A DNA stretch of 32,809 nucleotides from an uncultured Cardiobacterium sp. (GTDB lineage Bacteria > Pseudomonadota > Gammaproteobacteria > Cardiobacteriales > Cardiobacteriaceae). Positions 1 to 9,017 of the stretch are shown piece after piece. The stretch covers positions 1 through 32,809 of the forward strand of contig NZ_CALIZP010000074.1 in NCBI RefSeq assembly GCF_938028825.1, read 5' to 3'. Numbering within the stretch: position 1 is the stretch's first letter; each line of letters opens with the position of its first letter. A model generated the notes under the pieces. That model was given only the letters and a program-made list of their open reading frames with translations. It did not search any database and was not told the origin of the DNA. The position numbers were made by a program, and so were the translations under genes.

Positions 1-572
1 GTCTTCGTAAAACTTGCACTTTGCTATATCTTTCAGCGGGTTTCATTTTTTTGTCATGTATGAAGAATTCTTGCAGTATCGGCAAAATCTGCATGGGCTC
101 AATTTCAGTAACGGGGTGACTACCGATGCGTGGATACATAAATCTCTCCAAGCTGCTCTTTGTTGATTGATGATGCTTTGGACTCCATTTCTTGATGTCA
201 GCACGATAAGCCAGCCATTTCTCAGCAACATCAGCAAAGGTATGTTCCAGTGCCACGGTATGCCCTTGACGCAATTGTTTGGCAGCTTGCTTTGGGTCCG
301 TACCGCGAGCAATCAGCAATTTCACTTCATCACGACGTTGTAGAGCCTGTTTCAGGCTCACTTGTGGATAAGCACCAAAAGATACGGACTGCTGTTTTTT
401 TGCTGCCTGGAAGGCGATAGTAAAGTCGCCAGTATTTTTTCTCATCGGGTGTCACCTGCAAGCACAGGCCACCGCCGTCAAAATACTTCTTCACATTTTT
501 TTCCGGGGCTGCTGCATTCCGGCACTGTATTTCTGTTAACGCCACTTTCGGTACTACACACTGATTTAGCAC
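1..572 (-). pseudogene. Tyrosine recombinase (phage/island integrase), frameshifted and cut by window edge
   Basis: The N-terminus matches the DUF4102-type arm-binding domain of P4-like integrases, with the typical run LTEIQCRNAAAPEKNVKKYF followed by FDGGGLCLQV and KYWRLYYRLPGSKK. The first frame stops at 330. A second frame continues from about position 400 to the window edge with SFGAYPQVSLKQAL, a region like TFADVAEKWLAYR and KWSPKHH, which is the rest of the N-terminal domain and the start of the core-binding domain. The frames meet at a run of seven T at 395-401 (A7 on the coding strand); six would restore GSKKQQSVSFGAYP. The catalytic domain lies beyond the window. The gene starts next to the 3' end of tRNA-Gly and reads away from it, as expected for an integrase beside its attachment site. 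The start is probably GTG at 572 or GTG at 545. The homopolymer change could also be a sequencing error. Confidence 0.85.
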
Positions 573-702
573 TACAAATAGTACTACAAAAAACTTGGAC
601 TGATGTGGTAACTGCTGGTTACGTCTGGTGCATAAAAAAGCCCCAAAAGCCTCACCGTTATTGGCGATTTAGTCACTTCTGGAGCTTCGTGGTTCTGAAA
701 CT

Positions 703-776
703 TGGAGCGGGTGAAGGGAATCGAACCCTCGTCGTAAGCTTGGGAAGCTTCTGCTCTGCCATTGAGCTACACCCGC
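703..776 (-). tRNA. tRNA-Gly (anticodon CCC)
   Basis: The minus strand gives a 74-nt cloverleaf with encoded CCA (703-705). The acceptor stem GCGGGTG pairs with CACCCGC, the D arm contains AGCTCAATGGCAGAGC, the anticodon loop is TTCCCAA with CCC at 742-744, and the T arm contains GGGTTCGATTCCC. It resembles the E. coli CCC-reading glycine tRNA. The top pair of the anticodon stem is a G-A mismatch. The integrase remnant lies on its 3' side, so the 3' part of this gene is the likely attachment site of an integrated element. Confidence 0.95.
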
Positions 777-787
777 AATGGGCGCGG

Positions 788-817
788 ATTATACGCGTTC
801 TGTCTGCTTTGTGTCAG
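788..817 (-). promoter_or_regulatory. Sigma-70 type promoter of tRNA-Gly
   Basis: On the minus strand CTGACA (812-817) is followed after 18 nt by a perfect TATAAT (788-793), 11 nt before the tRNA 5' end at 776. The promoter lies inside the last codons of the efflux permease gene, whose stop codon (789-791) overlaps the -10 box. Confidence 0.7.
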
Positions 818-3800
818 CGGCGTGCTGTGGTTTTTTCCGCCGCAGGATATCCCCCGCGCCTTCCATCAGGCTGTACACCACCGGGATGACGACGAGGCTC
901 AGAAGCGTCGAGGTAACGAGGCCGCTGATGACGGCTATCGCCATCGGCTGGCTGAAGGTCGGGTCGCCTTTGCCCCAGCCGAGCATGAGCGGGGTCATGC
1001 CCGCGCCCATCGCCACGCTGGTCATGATGATGGGGCGGGCGCGTTTGTGGCAGGCGTCGAGGATGGCGGCGTGGCGCGGCAGGCCGTCGCGCCTCTCGGC
1101 GATGATGCTGTAATCGACGAGGAGGATGGAGTTTTTGCTGGCGATGCCCATCAGCATGATGAAGCCGATCATGGAGCTCATGCTGATGCTGTTGCCCGCG
1201 AGCAGGAGGCCGGCAAAGGCGCCGCCGATGGACAGCGGCAGCGCCATGAGGATGGTGAAGGGTTGCAGGACGCGGTGGAAGAGGAGGATGAGGATGGCGA
1301 GGATGCAGAAGATGCCGACGCCCATTGCCAGCACGAAGCCCTCGAACAGTTCTTTCATGTTTTCCGCCTGGCCTTCGTCGAGGGCGCGCACGGCGGGGGG
1401 CAGGTGCTGCATGGTCGGGGTGTTGCGCACGGCGCTGACGAGTTCACCGAGGGCGCCGCTGCCGACCTGAGTGGTGATGCGGATTTCGCGGGCGCGGTCG
1501 AAGCGGGTGATTTGCGCAGGCCCCCCGCCGAAGTCGAGGCGGGCGACGTCGCCGACGCGCACGCTGCCGCCCGTGGTGCGGATGGCGAGGTCGTGCAATG
1601 TCGCGAGGTCGGCGCGGGCGGCGGCGGGCAGGCGGACGATGATGGGGATTTGCCGACTGTCGAGGTTCAGTTTGGCGAGGCGCTGTTCGTAGTCGCCTTG
1701 CGTCGCGATGCGCAGGGTGTCGGCGATTTGCGCGGTGGTTACGCCGTGGTCGGCCATGCGCAGGGCGTCCGGGGTGATGCGCAGTTCTTCGCGGGCGAGG
1801 CTTTTGGTGCTGCTGACGGTGCCGGCGTTCGGCAGGGCGCGGATGTCGCGCATCAGCGCTTGCGCGGTGTCTTCGAGCAGGCGCGGGTTGTCGCTGGTCA
1901 GCGAGACGATGTAGCCGGGCGTGCCGCCGTTGCTGAGGCCGACGCTGAAGCGTGCGCCGGGGATGCTTTCCAGGCGGCGGGTGATGTCGTGTTCGATGCT
2001 GTTTTTGGCGGGGCGTGTGCCGCGCGGCGCAAGGACGATGTCGAGGTTGGCGCGGTGGCGCGCTTTGCCGCCGATGCTGCCGATGGTCTGCGTCTGCTCG
2101 CCGATGGTGCTGAAGATGTGGTCGATGCCGCCGATGTCGGCGATGGCGCGGCGCACCTGCTCGCTGACGGCGCGGGTATCGCGCAGGACGGCATCGGGGG
2201 TGAGTTCGATGATGACGCGGGTCTGGTCCATATCGTCATCGGGCATGAAGGTGCTGGGCAGGTGGCGGGCGAGGCCGAGCGAGAGGGCGAACAGGCCGAT
2301 GGTGAGGGCGAGCGTCGTCCAGCGCCAGCGCAGAACGAGGGCGACGGCGGCGAGGTAGGCGCGCATCAGCAGGCCGTCGCCGCGTGCGGCGTGCTCAGGT
2401 TCGGGGCGCAGGATGTAGGCGGACATCATCGGCGTGACCAGGCGGGCGACGACCAGCGAGAAGAAGACGGCAATCGCCGCCGTCCAGCCGAACTGGCGGA
2501 AGAACTGGCCGATGACGCTGCCCATGAAGGCGGTCGGCAGGAAGACGCCGATCAGGGTGAAGGTGGTGGCAATCACCGCCAGGCCGATTTCATCCGCCGC
2601 TTCCATCGCCGCATCGTAGGGCGATTTGCCGCCGCGCAGGTGGCGGATGATATTCTCGATTTCGACGATGGCGTCATCCACCAGCACGCCGATGACCAGC
2701 GACAGCGCCAGCAGCGAGACGATATTCAGGGTGAAACCCAGGAGCCACATGACGAGGAAGGCGGGGATGACCGACAGCGGCAGGGCGATGGCGGCGACCA
2801 GCGTCGCCCGCCAGTTGCGCAAAAAGAGGAAGACGACGACGACGGCGAGCAGCCCGCCTTCCAGCAGCATATTAAAGGAATGGTGGTAATCGTCCTCGAC
2901 CGGCGTGGCGCGGTCATAGACTTTGGCGATGGCAAACTGCGGATAATCCGCCTGAATGCGTGCCAGCTCCGCCTCGACCGCGTGCGCGACCGCCACCTCG
3001 CTCGCGCCCCGGCTGCGGGTGATGGTGAAGGCGACCACCGTCTCGCCGTCATAGAGCGCCAGCGAATCCGCTTCCGCCGCGCCGTCGCGGATGGTGGCGA
3101 GATCGCCCAGACGATAAGCACCGCCCGCCGTGCGGATTTGCCGGTCTGCCAGCGCGGGCGCATACGACAGCGCCCCCAGCGCGCGGATCGTCTGCTTGCC
3201 GTCGCCGATCTGCGCCTCGCCGCCCGCCGCATCGCGTTGCAGCGCGAACAACTGCTGCTGCAATTCCGTAATCGTCAGCCCCAGCCCCTGCAACTTCACC
3301 GGATCGGGCAAGACCTCCACCGTGCGCGCCTCGCCGCCGATGCGGTCCACACTGCCGACGCCGGGAATCGCGGTCAGGCGGCGGTTCAGGCGGTCATCGA
3401 CAAACCACGACAGCGCCAGCGTATCCATCCCGCGCGCCGACACCGAAAAGGTGAGCAGCGGCAGCCCCGTCGTCCCCAGCTTGCTGATGACCGGCTCGTT
3501 CGCATCCGCCGGCAGGTCGCTGCGAATCTCGCCGATGGCCGAGCGCACCTCGTCCAGCGCCTCCTGCAAATCCTTTTCCAGGCGGAACTCGACAATCGTG
3601 GTGGATACCCCCGTCTGCAACACGCCGCGAATCTTCTTCACCCCGTCGATGGAGGCCACCTGACTCTCCACCTTCTTGGCAATATCCGTTTCCAGCTGCG
3701 GCGGCGCGGCACCGGGCAGCGTGACCGTAACCATCACCACCGGAAAATCCATATCGGGAAACTGCTGAATCTTCATCTCGCGGAAGGCATGGATGCCGCC

Positions 3801-3869
3801 GAGGGTGAGCAGGATGAAGAGCAGAATCGTGGCGAGCGGGTTGCGGATGGACCAGGCAGAAAAATTCAT
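789..3869 (-). CDS. RND-family efflux permease (HAE1/AcrB-like)
   Basis: This 1026-aa inner-membrane proton/drug antiporter has the length and pattern of the AcrB/HAE1 family. It starts MNFSAWSIRNPLATILLFIL (TM1), followed by the conserved QQFPDMDFPVV and a PGAAPPQLETDIAKKVE segment of the porter domain. The TM4 motif VLVDDAIVEIEN carries the paired Asp that relay protons. The second half repeats the fold with a TM cluster near the end. A Shine-Dalgarno GGAAG stands 6 nt before the ATG. The adaptor gene lies 142 bp upstream on the same strand, so the two are probably co-transcribed. No TolC-type outer-membrane partner is visible, so one encoded elsewhere is presumably used. Substrate cannot be read from the sequence. 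Confidence 0.95.
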   Translation of the reverse strand: MNFSAWSIRNPLATILLFILLTLGGIHAFREMKIQQFPDMDFPVVMVTVTLPGAAPPQLETDIAKKVESQVASIDGVKKIRGVLQTGVSTTIVEFRLEKDLQEALDEVRSAIGEIRSDLPADANEPVISKLGTTGLPLLTFSVSARGMDTLALSWFVDDRLNRRLTAIPGVGSVDRIGGEARTVEVLPDPVKLQGLGLTITELQQQLFALQRDAAGGEAQIGDGKQTIRALGALSYAPALADRQIRTAGGAYRLGDLATIRDGAAEADSLALYDGETVVAFTITRSRGASEVAVAHAVEAELARIQADYPQFAIAKVYDRATPVEDDYHHSFNMLLEGGLLAVVVVFLFLRNWRATLVAAIALPLSVIPAFLVMWLLGFTLNIVSLLALSLVIGVLVDDAIVEIENIIRHLRGGKSPYDAAMEAADEIGLAVIATTFTLIGVFLPTAFMGSVIGQFFRQFGWTAAIAVFFSLVVARLVTPMMSAYILRPEPEHAARGDGLLMRAYLAAVALVLRWRWTTLALTIGLFALSLGLARHLPSTFMPDDDMDQTRVIIELTPDAVLRDTRAVSEQVRRAIADIGGIDHIFSTIGEQTQTIGSIGGKARHRANLDIVLAPRGTRPAKNSIEHDITRRLESIPGARFSVGLSNGGTPGYIVSLTSDNPRLLEDTAQALMRDIRALPNAGTVSSTKSLAREELRITPDALRMADHGVTTAQIADTLRIATQGDYEQRLAKLNLDSRQIPIIVRLPAAARADLATLHDLAIRTTGGSVRVGDVARLDFGGGPAQITRFDRAREIRITTQVGSGALGELVSAVRNTPTMQHLPPAVRALDEGQAENMKELFEGFVLAMGVGIFCILAILILLFHRVLQPFTILMALPLSIGGAFAGLLLAGNSISMSSMIGFIMLMGIASKNSILLVDYSIIAERRDGLPRHAAILDACHKRARPIIMTSVAMGAGMTPLMLGWGKGDPTFSQPMAIAVISGLVTSTLLSLVVIPVVYSLMEGAGDILRRKKPQHAADTKQTERV

Positions 3870-4011
3870 GACTTACTTCCGGTTAAAACGGCGGGACAAA
3901 AACAAAGACCAGCGGGACAACGCCGCTTGGCGGGCGATAAAAAACCAGCGATTCCTCGCCTGGCGGCAGTCCGAGAACCCGACATTTCTCCCGCTTGGCA
4001 GCAAGACGCCA

Positions 4012-5067
4012 TCACTCCCCCGCCACCACGCGCACCACATCGCCATCCTGCAAGAAACTGCCGCCGCGCAAGACAAAGCGCGCATCCGCCGCCAGCCCCT
4101 CGCGCACCACCACCCGCTCGCCGAGGCGTTCGCCCAGCGACACCGTGCGCCGCGCGGCGCGGTTGTCGCCATCCACCAGCACCAGCAAGTCATAACCATC
4201 CTCGCGCACCACCGCCGACGCCGGCACCGTCAGCACCGTTTCCCCGCCGAGGGCAAACGCGCCACGCACAAACATTCCGGCGCGCAGCGGCGCATCTTGC
4301 GGCACATCGACAAACACTGTAACCAGCCGCGACGCCGCATCCGCCGTCGGCGCCAGCTTGCGCACCCGTCCATTTACCGCCGTCCCGCCCACCGCGAGAT
4401 GTGCCACCGTGCCCGAACGAAGCGCCGCCGCCGCATCCGGCGTGACCTGCGCCCGCCATTCCAGCGCGCCATTCACCTGCACCGTAAAGAGCGGCAGCCC
4501 GACCGCCGCCGTCATGCCAAGCTCTGCCGGACGCGCGGTGATGATGCCCGCCGCCGGGGCGCGCACCTGCGCATAACCCAGACGCAACTGCGCGAGACGC
4601 AACGCCGCCTGCGCACCATCCAGCGCCGCCTGCCCGTCGCGTTCGGCGGTGAACAACTGCTCGGCATCATTGACACTGAATGCACTGTCCTTGACCAGCT
4701 TGCGCGCCCGCGCCGCATTGCGCCTCGCCTGCGCCAACGCCGCCTGGGCACGGTTCACCGCTGCCTGCGCCTGCGCCACCTCCTGCTGCAAAGGCGCGAC
4801 ATCAAACAAAGCCAGCACCTGTCCGGCCTGCACATGATCGCCGACATCCGCCTTCAACTGGACAAGCGATACCCCAGCCACCTGCGCATTCACCGCCGCC
4901 AACTCGCGTGCGGCGACCTCGCCCTCGGCGGCAAGGATGCGCTCGTGCGTGACGCGCTGCGGCGTGCCGAGCTGCACGGTGAGCGCGGGCTTCTCCGCCG
5001 CCGGTGGCACCTCCTGCGCCCGCAAGGCAGCGGCCAAAAAAGCGAGGAAAAATAGCAGATATTTCAT
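4012..5067 (-). CDS. RND efflux periplasmic adaptor (membrane fusion protein)
   Basis: This 351-aa protein begins with a Sec signal peptide (MKYLLFFLAFLAAALRAQ). It then has a lipoyl-like half motif (VGDHVQAGQVLALFD), an Ala/Gln-rich alpha-helical hairpin (about residues 85-150), the second lipoyl half (VRAPAAGIITARPAELGMTA) and beta-barrel and membrane-proximal regions, in the order normal for HlyD/AcrA-type adaptors. No lipobox cysteine is seen, so it is probably anchored by its partner or an uncleaved signal. AAGGAG lies 9 nt before the ATG. It is the first gene of a two-gene unit with the RND permease and should bridge that pump to an outer-membrane channel. The 142 bp between the two genes holds two copies of a CCGCTTGGC motif also seen in other spacers of the window. 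Confidence 0.93.
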   Translation of the reverse strand: MKYLLFFLAFLAAALRAQEVPPAAEKPALTVQLGTPQRVTHERILAAEGEVAARELAAVNAQVAGVSLVQLKADVGDHVQAGQVLALFDVAPLQQEVAQAQAAVNRAQAALAQARRNAARARKLVKDSAFSVNDAEQLFTAERDGQAALDGAQAALRLAQLRLGYAQVRAPAAGIITARPAELGMTAAVGLPLFTVQVNGALEWRAQVTPDAAAALRSGTVAHLAVGGTAVNGRVRKLAPTADAASRLVTVFVDVPQDAPLRAGMFVRGAFALGGETVLTVPASAVVREDGYDLLVLVDGDNRAARRTVSLGERLGERVVVREGLAADARFVLRGGSFLQDGDVVRVVAGE

Positions 5068-5168
5068 GTGGTCGGCTCCTTACCATTAGCAGGCGGGCAG
5101 TGTAGCAGATGCACACGGATGGAAATTGCGCCGCCGCCCATAGCCGCGCGCCCCCGGCGTCAGGCAGG

Positions 5169-5212
5169 GCGGTCAAAAGACCGCGATAGTGCGGCGCGGC
5201 TTTCCCCGCGCC
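5169..5212 (-). terminator. Paired hairpins after the 5214-6686 gene
   Basis: Immediately after the stop codon the minus strand forms GGCGCGG/CCGCGCC (5193-5212) and then GCGGTC-TTTT-GACCGC (5169-5184). Neither is followed by a clear T run, so termination is plausible but not certain. The rest of 5068-5213 shows only the adaptor's ribosome binding site. Confidence 0.35.
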
Positions 5213-5213
5213 G

Positions 5214-6686
5214 TCATTCGCCCGTGCCGCCGTCGGTGTCCGCTGTTGCTGCGGCGGCAAATTGCAGCGGCTGGATCATTTCCAGGCGCTTGATGCCGGC
5301 GGCGTTCACCACCAGGCGCACCAGCTCGCTCGCTTGCTGCCCGGCATAGTCGATGCGGCGGATCATGTAGATGTGGTAGATGCGTTCGCCCCGGCTGTCG
5401 CCGTTTTCGTCTTCGGGCAGTGGCAGCGGCTCGAAGAGGTTGTCGATTTGTTTGAGGAAGTCGGCGATGTTGAAGCGGATGATGTCCACGATGGAGTACT
5501 GGGTGCGCTCGAAGAGTGCCGGGCGGTTGTGCAGGGTGACGTCTTTCTTGTAGAGGAGGATGTCTTCGTCGCGCTGGTCGTTCAGCAGTTGCAGCCAGTG
5601 CCCCCGCTCGCGCAGGGCGGCGATGTCCGGCGGCAGCAGGTCGTGCTCGACGAAGCGGTAGTTTTCGCGGCAGCCGCCGACGATAGTTTTTTCGCCACGG
5701 TAGATGACGAGGCGCCGGTCAGGAATCCATTTGCGGAAGAGGCGCAGCAGTTGTTCGCGGCCAATGTCTTTCATGCGGTCTTTGAAGATGTAGGCGATGA
5801 CGACGGCCATGAAGAGGTTGCTGCTCAGCGCGCCGTATTTGCCCTGCCAGAAGAAGGCGACGAAGGTGGCGAAGATCATGGCAATCGCTGCCGCCACTGC
5901 ATAGACGGTGTGCATGAGCAGCGGGTTGCCTTTTTTGCGGCGCACATCGAGGTAGAGGTAGCGGTTGATGTATTTTTTCAGGGCGCTCCAGCGGTAGAGG
6001 ACTTCTTCGTTGTTGCCCGCCGCTTCCGGCATGCTCGCCGGGTAGTGGTTGCGGCAATAGGCGGTTTCATCCCGCCACAGCGCGCGGATGGCGGCGCGTG
6101 CGGGCACGTCGGCGGGCGCGGCGAGGCGGCGCAGGTAGTACACGGTCATCAGCGTGAGGTATTCGTCGCAGTAGCGGAAGGCGGCGGAATGCAGCGCGGT
6201 TTCCAGCGGAGCGGTTTGGGCGGCGAGGGCGCGGTAGGCGGCGAGCGCGGCACGGATGGCGGCGAGGGTGGCGCGGACGGTGGTTTCGTTTCTTTTCTGC
6301 GGGTTTTTTTCGATGAGCTTGACGGCAAGGCGCAGGGCGCGTTTATAGGTGAGCGCGTAGCGTTTCAGGGTATTTTCGTAGTCGTCCAGGGTCAGCGCCG
6401 GGTCGCGCTGCGCCGTCGTCAGCCAGGCGGCGAGGGTGTCAAGCGCGCCGCCCGCTTCGCTGAGGTGGGCGATTTTTTCGGTCGGCGGGCGCAGGCGGAC
6501 GTAGTTTTTCAGGCTGCGGCGGAAGTCGCTGGTGGCATAGAAGTCGGGATTGATTTGCAGGGCGGAGGGCAGGAAGAACCAGGTATCAATGCGGTAGCGG
6601 ATTTCTTTGGCGTGGCGGTCGAAGAGGACTTTCTGCTTGATTTCAAGCTGGTGTTTGCCATGCGCCTTGACGGATTCTTTAATCAT
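5214..6686 (-). CDS. Unknown protein with two central membrane segments
   Basis: I do not recognise a named family. The start chosen is the ATG at 6686 (MIKESVKAHGKHQLEI), preceded by AGGGACAGGG; an upstream in-frame ATG at 6740 would overlap the previous gene and read through a GC hairpin. The product is about 490 aa. The first ~260 residues are helical, charged and Ala-rich without a signal peptide. Two hydrophobic stretches follow (VYAVAAAIAMIFATFVAFFW and, about 10 residues on, SSNLFMAVVIAYIF), then a long soluble C-terminal part rich in Arg, Asp and aromatic residues. This suggests an inner-membrane hairpin with both soluble parts in the cytoplasm. It lies 47 bp downstream of the DASS carrier on the same strand and may be co-transcribed with it. 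No catalytic motif is evident. Confidence 0.75.
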   Translation of the reverse strand: MIKESVKAHGKHQLEIKQKVLFDRHAKEIRYRIDTWFFLPSALQINPDFYATSDFRRSLKNYVRLRPPTEKIAHLSEAGGALDTLAAWLTTAQRDPALTLDDYENTLKRYALTYKRALRLAVKLIEKNPQKRNETTVRATLAAIRAALAAYRALAAQTAPLETALHSAAFRYCDEYLTLMTVYYLRRLAAPADVPARAAIRALWRDETAYCRNHYPASMPEAAGNNEEVLYRWSALKKYINRYLYLDVRRKKGNPLLMHTVYAVAAAIAMIFATFVAFFWQGKYGALSSNLFMAVVIAYIFKDRMKDIGREQLLRLFRKWIPDRRLVIYRGEKTIVGGCRENYRFVEHDLLPPDIAALRERGHWLQLLNDQRDEDILLYKKDVTLHNRPALFERTQYSIVDIIRFNIADFLKQIDNLFEPLPLPEDENGDSRGERIYHIYMIRRIDYAGQQASELVRLVVNAAGIKRLEMIQPLQFAAAATADTDGGTGE

Positions 6687-6705
6687 GCCCTGTCCCTGTT
6701 TACCC

Positions 6706-6728
6706 CCCCCCTCTGTAAAAGAGGGGGG
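6706..6728 (-). terminator. GC hairpin between carrier gene and next gene
   Basis: The minus strand reads CCCCCCTCT, a five-base loop, then AGAGGGGGG, a perfect 9-bp stem between the DASS carrier stop and the start of the next gene. There is no T run after it, so it is more likely an attenuating or mRNA-stabilising hairpin, or a small dispersed repeat, than a full terminator. Confidence 0.35.
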
Positions 6729-6733
6729 ATGAC

Positions 6734-8302
6734 TTACCACAAGCGGCTGTTAAAGCCCATGAGCGGCATGACGTAGTGCGTCCACAGGATGAGGATGATC
6801 CAGATGAGGATGAGCTGGATGATGCCATATTTGAAGGAATCGCCGGTGGAGTACTGGTCGGTGAGGTAGCTGATGTTGGCGGGTTTGGAGTTGAAGTAGA
6901 GCACATAAACCTGGTTGATCATGAAGCCCATCGGCAGGCAGAAGCCGACCAGATCCCAGTGGTAGCGCTGGGCGATGGCGATGATGATCGGGAAGAGGAT
7001 GATGGTGCGCGCGGTTTTGCTTTCGCTGATAAGGGTGGTGAAGCCGAAGACGGCGCTGAGGACGGCGAAGACCAGCACTTTGCCCGCACCCTGCGGGTCG
7101 ATGTTCCAGTGGTCGAAGGCGCGGTGCACGTAGAGGCCGACGATGTCGGTCTGATCCATCATGCCGCCCAGCACATACGCGCCGAAGCTGAACATCATCA
7201 TGTGCCAGGGGATGTCGGCGTCGTTCCATTTCATCACGCCGATGGCGGGCAGGTTGGAGAACGATGGCATGAGCACGGCGCAGGCACCGGCCAGCGCCAC
7301 GACTTCGGCCTTGATGCCCGTCCATTTGCCGGTGCACCACAAGGCCAGCACGATGAGGAAGACGACGCCGGCCTTGATTTCCTTCACCTGCACCTTGCCG
7401 AGCTTGTCGTATTCCGCACGCAGCCGCGCCATACCGCCGGCGAGTTTCGGATGGCTGTCTTCTTCTTTGATGGGGAAGATGAAGCGCGTGCCCGTCCACC
7501 AGGCGACCAGGCATTGCACCACGGCGAGCGGGAAGAGGGCGAGGAACCAGTCCTGATAGGTGACGAGCGCGCCCGCCTTTTCCAGCATGGCGACGGCCAG
7601 CAGGTTGGCGGCGGAGCCGGTGAGGAAGGCGCTGGCGGAGACATTGTTGGCGAGCAGGTTGAGTAGCACCATGTTGCGCCCGACGTGGTTGCGTGAAGTG
7701 CCGCCAGTCGCGCCATAAATGGCGGAAATCACCATGAAAAGCGGCAGCAGCAGCGCGGTTTTCGCCGAAGTGGCGCTGATGAAGGCGCCGAAAATCAGGT
7801 TCAGCGCGACGAAGCAGAGGAAGAGCATGGTCAGCCGTTCCTTGGTGCGCAGCACGAGGATGAGCGAAATGCGCTTGGCAAGCCCCGTCGTCACCAGGGC
7901 GCTGGCGAGGATGAAGCTGGCGATGTTGAGGATCATCACCGGTTCACCGAGCATGGCGAAAGCGGGGCGCATCTTCATCACCCCGGTGAGGACGACAACG
8001 ACGATGACCAGCAAGGAAGTGAGGTAATTGGGGATGGCCTCGGTCAGCCAGAGGACTAGCGAGGCGAGGAAAATGCCCATCGCACTGTAACAATGGGCGG
8101 GCGGCACCTTCGTCTGTGTTTCAAACAGCTCGATGGTGCCGCACCAGCGCAACTGGAACATCAGGAAGAGCAGCACGGCGAGCGGCACACCGATCAGTTT
8201 CAGGCGCTGCATGATTGGCCCGGCTTTAATTTCCTTGAATTTCTCCAACGAATAATTACGCATATCGAGCGGGTCGAATGCGGTTTTATCTATATCGGCC
8301 AT
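6734..8302 (-). CDS. DASS/SLC13-family anion:cation symporter
   Basis: This 522-aa polytopic membrane protein has about a dozen hydrophobic segments and the divalent-anion:sodium symporter layout. A cytoplasmic N-terminus is followed by TM helices with LWLTEAIPNYLTSLLVI, a family hallmark. The two substrate/sodium sites correspond to GAFISATSAKTALLLPL in the first half and TTLISESKTARTIILFPI in the second. Both replace the classical SNT with SATS and SES, so substrate or ion preference may differ from the characterised members. Likely cargo is a di- or tricarboxylate or sulfate; this cannot be settled by eye. AAGGAG sits 6 nt before the ATG. A two-TM protein of unknown function follows 47 bp downstream. 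Confidence 0.88.
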   Translation of the reverse strand: MADIDKTAFDPLDMRNYSLEKFKEIKAGPIMQRLKLIGVPLAVLLFLMFQLRWCGTIELFETQTKVPPAHCYSAMGIFLASLVLWLTEAIPNYLTSLLVIVVVVLTGVMKMRPAFAMLGEPVMILNIASFILASALVTTGLAKRISLILVLRTKERLTMLFLCFVALNLIFGAFISATSAKTALLLPLFMVISAIYGATGGTSRNHVGRNMVLLNLLANNVSASAFLTGSAANLLAVAMLEKAGALVTYQDWFLALFPLAVVQCLVAWWTGTRFIFPIKEEDSHPKLAGGMARLRAEYDKLGKVQVKEIKAGVVFLIVLALWCTGKWTGIKAEVVALAGACAVLMPSFSNLPAIGVMKWNDADIPWHMMMFSFGAYVLGGMMDQTDIVGLYVHRAFDHWNIDPQGAGKVLVFAVLSAVFGFTTLISESKTARTIILFPIIIAIAQRYHWDLVGFCLPMGFMINQVYVLYFNSKPANISYLTDQYSTGDSFKYGIIQLILIWIILILWTHYVMPLMGFNSRLW

Positions 8303-8331
8303 TATCGACTCCTTAATATATCCACGATTGC

Positions 8332-8354
8332 CGTAGGGCGGGCTTCAGCCCGCC
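8332..8354. repeat. Short intergenic palindromic repeat (CGTAGGG-type)
   Basis: The spacer between the DASS gene and the gene at 8372-9007 contains CGTAGGGCGGGCTTCAGCCC followed by GCC, with GGCGGGCT pairing with AGCCCGCC. The same core with A/T changes occurs near 9832-9850, 26554-26575, 26652-26673, 32586-32597 and 32690-32701, so it is part of a dispersed family. Confidence 0.65.
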
Positions 8355-8371
8355 ATCAAATGAATAAATGG

Positions 8372-9007
8372 CTACGCCATACCGACGACCTGCTTTCCGG
8401 CTTTCAGATAATTGATATTGTCGAGTTGGGCAATGCCCAGTTTTTCAGCGGCGGCTTTAATCCCCGCATAATCCTCGCTTTCACAGCAGGCCGTTTCCAT
8501 CAGGGCACCGTTGAACCATACCTGCGCATATTCGCAGATGATGCCGTCCACACTGAAACCATAACGCATCTTTTCTACCGATACCGTGCATAAATCAGGA
8601 TGCGCTTTGGCCATTGCTACAAATTCCGCCAATTCATATTGCGCCTTATCGAGGGCAATATCGACTTGCAGGAAACCGAGAATCGTCTGCAAATCCGCCT
8701 GGCTCACCGGGAACTGGAATTTGCCGCGCGGCTGGAAAATTTCAAAGCCTTCCGGCGTTTCGCCGACCTTCAGCTTGATATCGAGCAGACTGTCGCGCAC
8801 CTTGACATTGGCGGCATCCGTTTTTGCCGAGAGAAAATAAATCTCGGCGGGCATACGGCGGGCGGCATACAGCGTCGCTTTCGCGTCCCACATATGCTGC
8901 TGCACACCGTGGATAATATCCTTACCGAATACGCGGAATTCGGCGCGTGGGGTAATCTTCGCGGCATCGGCGGCAGAAGTGGCGACATTCTTGGCATAGG
9001 TATTCAT
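8372..9007 (-). CDS. Conserved protein, possibly CYTH-like tunnel fold
   Basis: The 211-aa product starts at the ATG at 9007, preceded by AGAGAGG with a 5-nt gap. The track EFRVFGK near the N-terminus, EIYFLSAKTDAANVKVRD, LLDIKLKV and GFEIFQPRGKFQFPVS recall uncharacterised relatives of the CYTH/triphosphate-tunnel fold, where alternating charged residues line a barrel; this is from memory and is inference. A C-terminal segment contains YGFSVDGIICEYAQVWFNGA and a Cys pair (ETACCESED). There is no signal peptide or TM segment, so it is cytoplasmic. It follows the CYTH gene by 10 bp on the same strand, so the two almost certainly share an mRNA and perhaps a substrate. Confidence 0.75.
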   Translation of the reverse strand: MNTYAKNVATSAADAAKITPRAEFRVFGKDIIHGVQQHMWDAKATLYAARRMPAEIYFLSAKTDAANVKVRDSLLDIKLKVGETPEGFEIFQPRGKFQFPVSQADLQTILGFLQVDIALDKAQYELAEFVAMAKAHPDLCTVSVEKMRYGFSVDGIICEYAQVWFNGALMETACCESEDYAGIKAAAEKLGIAQLDNINYLKAGKQVVGMA

Positions 9008-9017
9008 GGCGGCCTCT

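Noticed and set aside
762..4322. Very long plus-strand ORF (1186 codons)
   Set aside because: It is antisense to the RND permease and adaptor, made of Asp/Ala/Gly- and then Arg/Pro-rich sequence typical of a GC-rich shadow frame, and has no domain or ribosome site.
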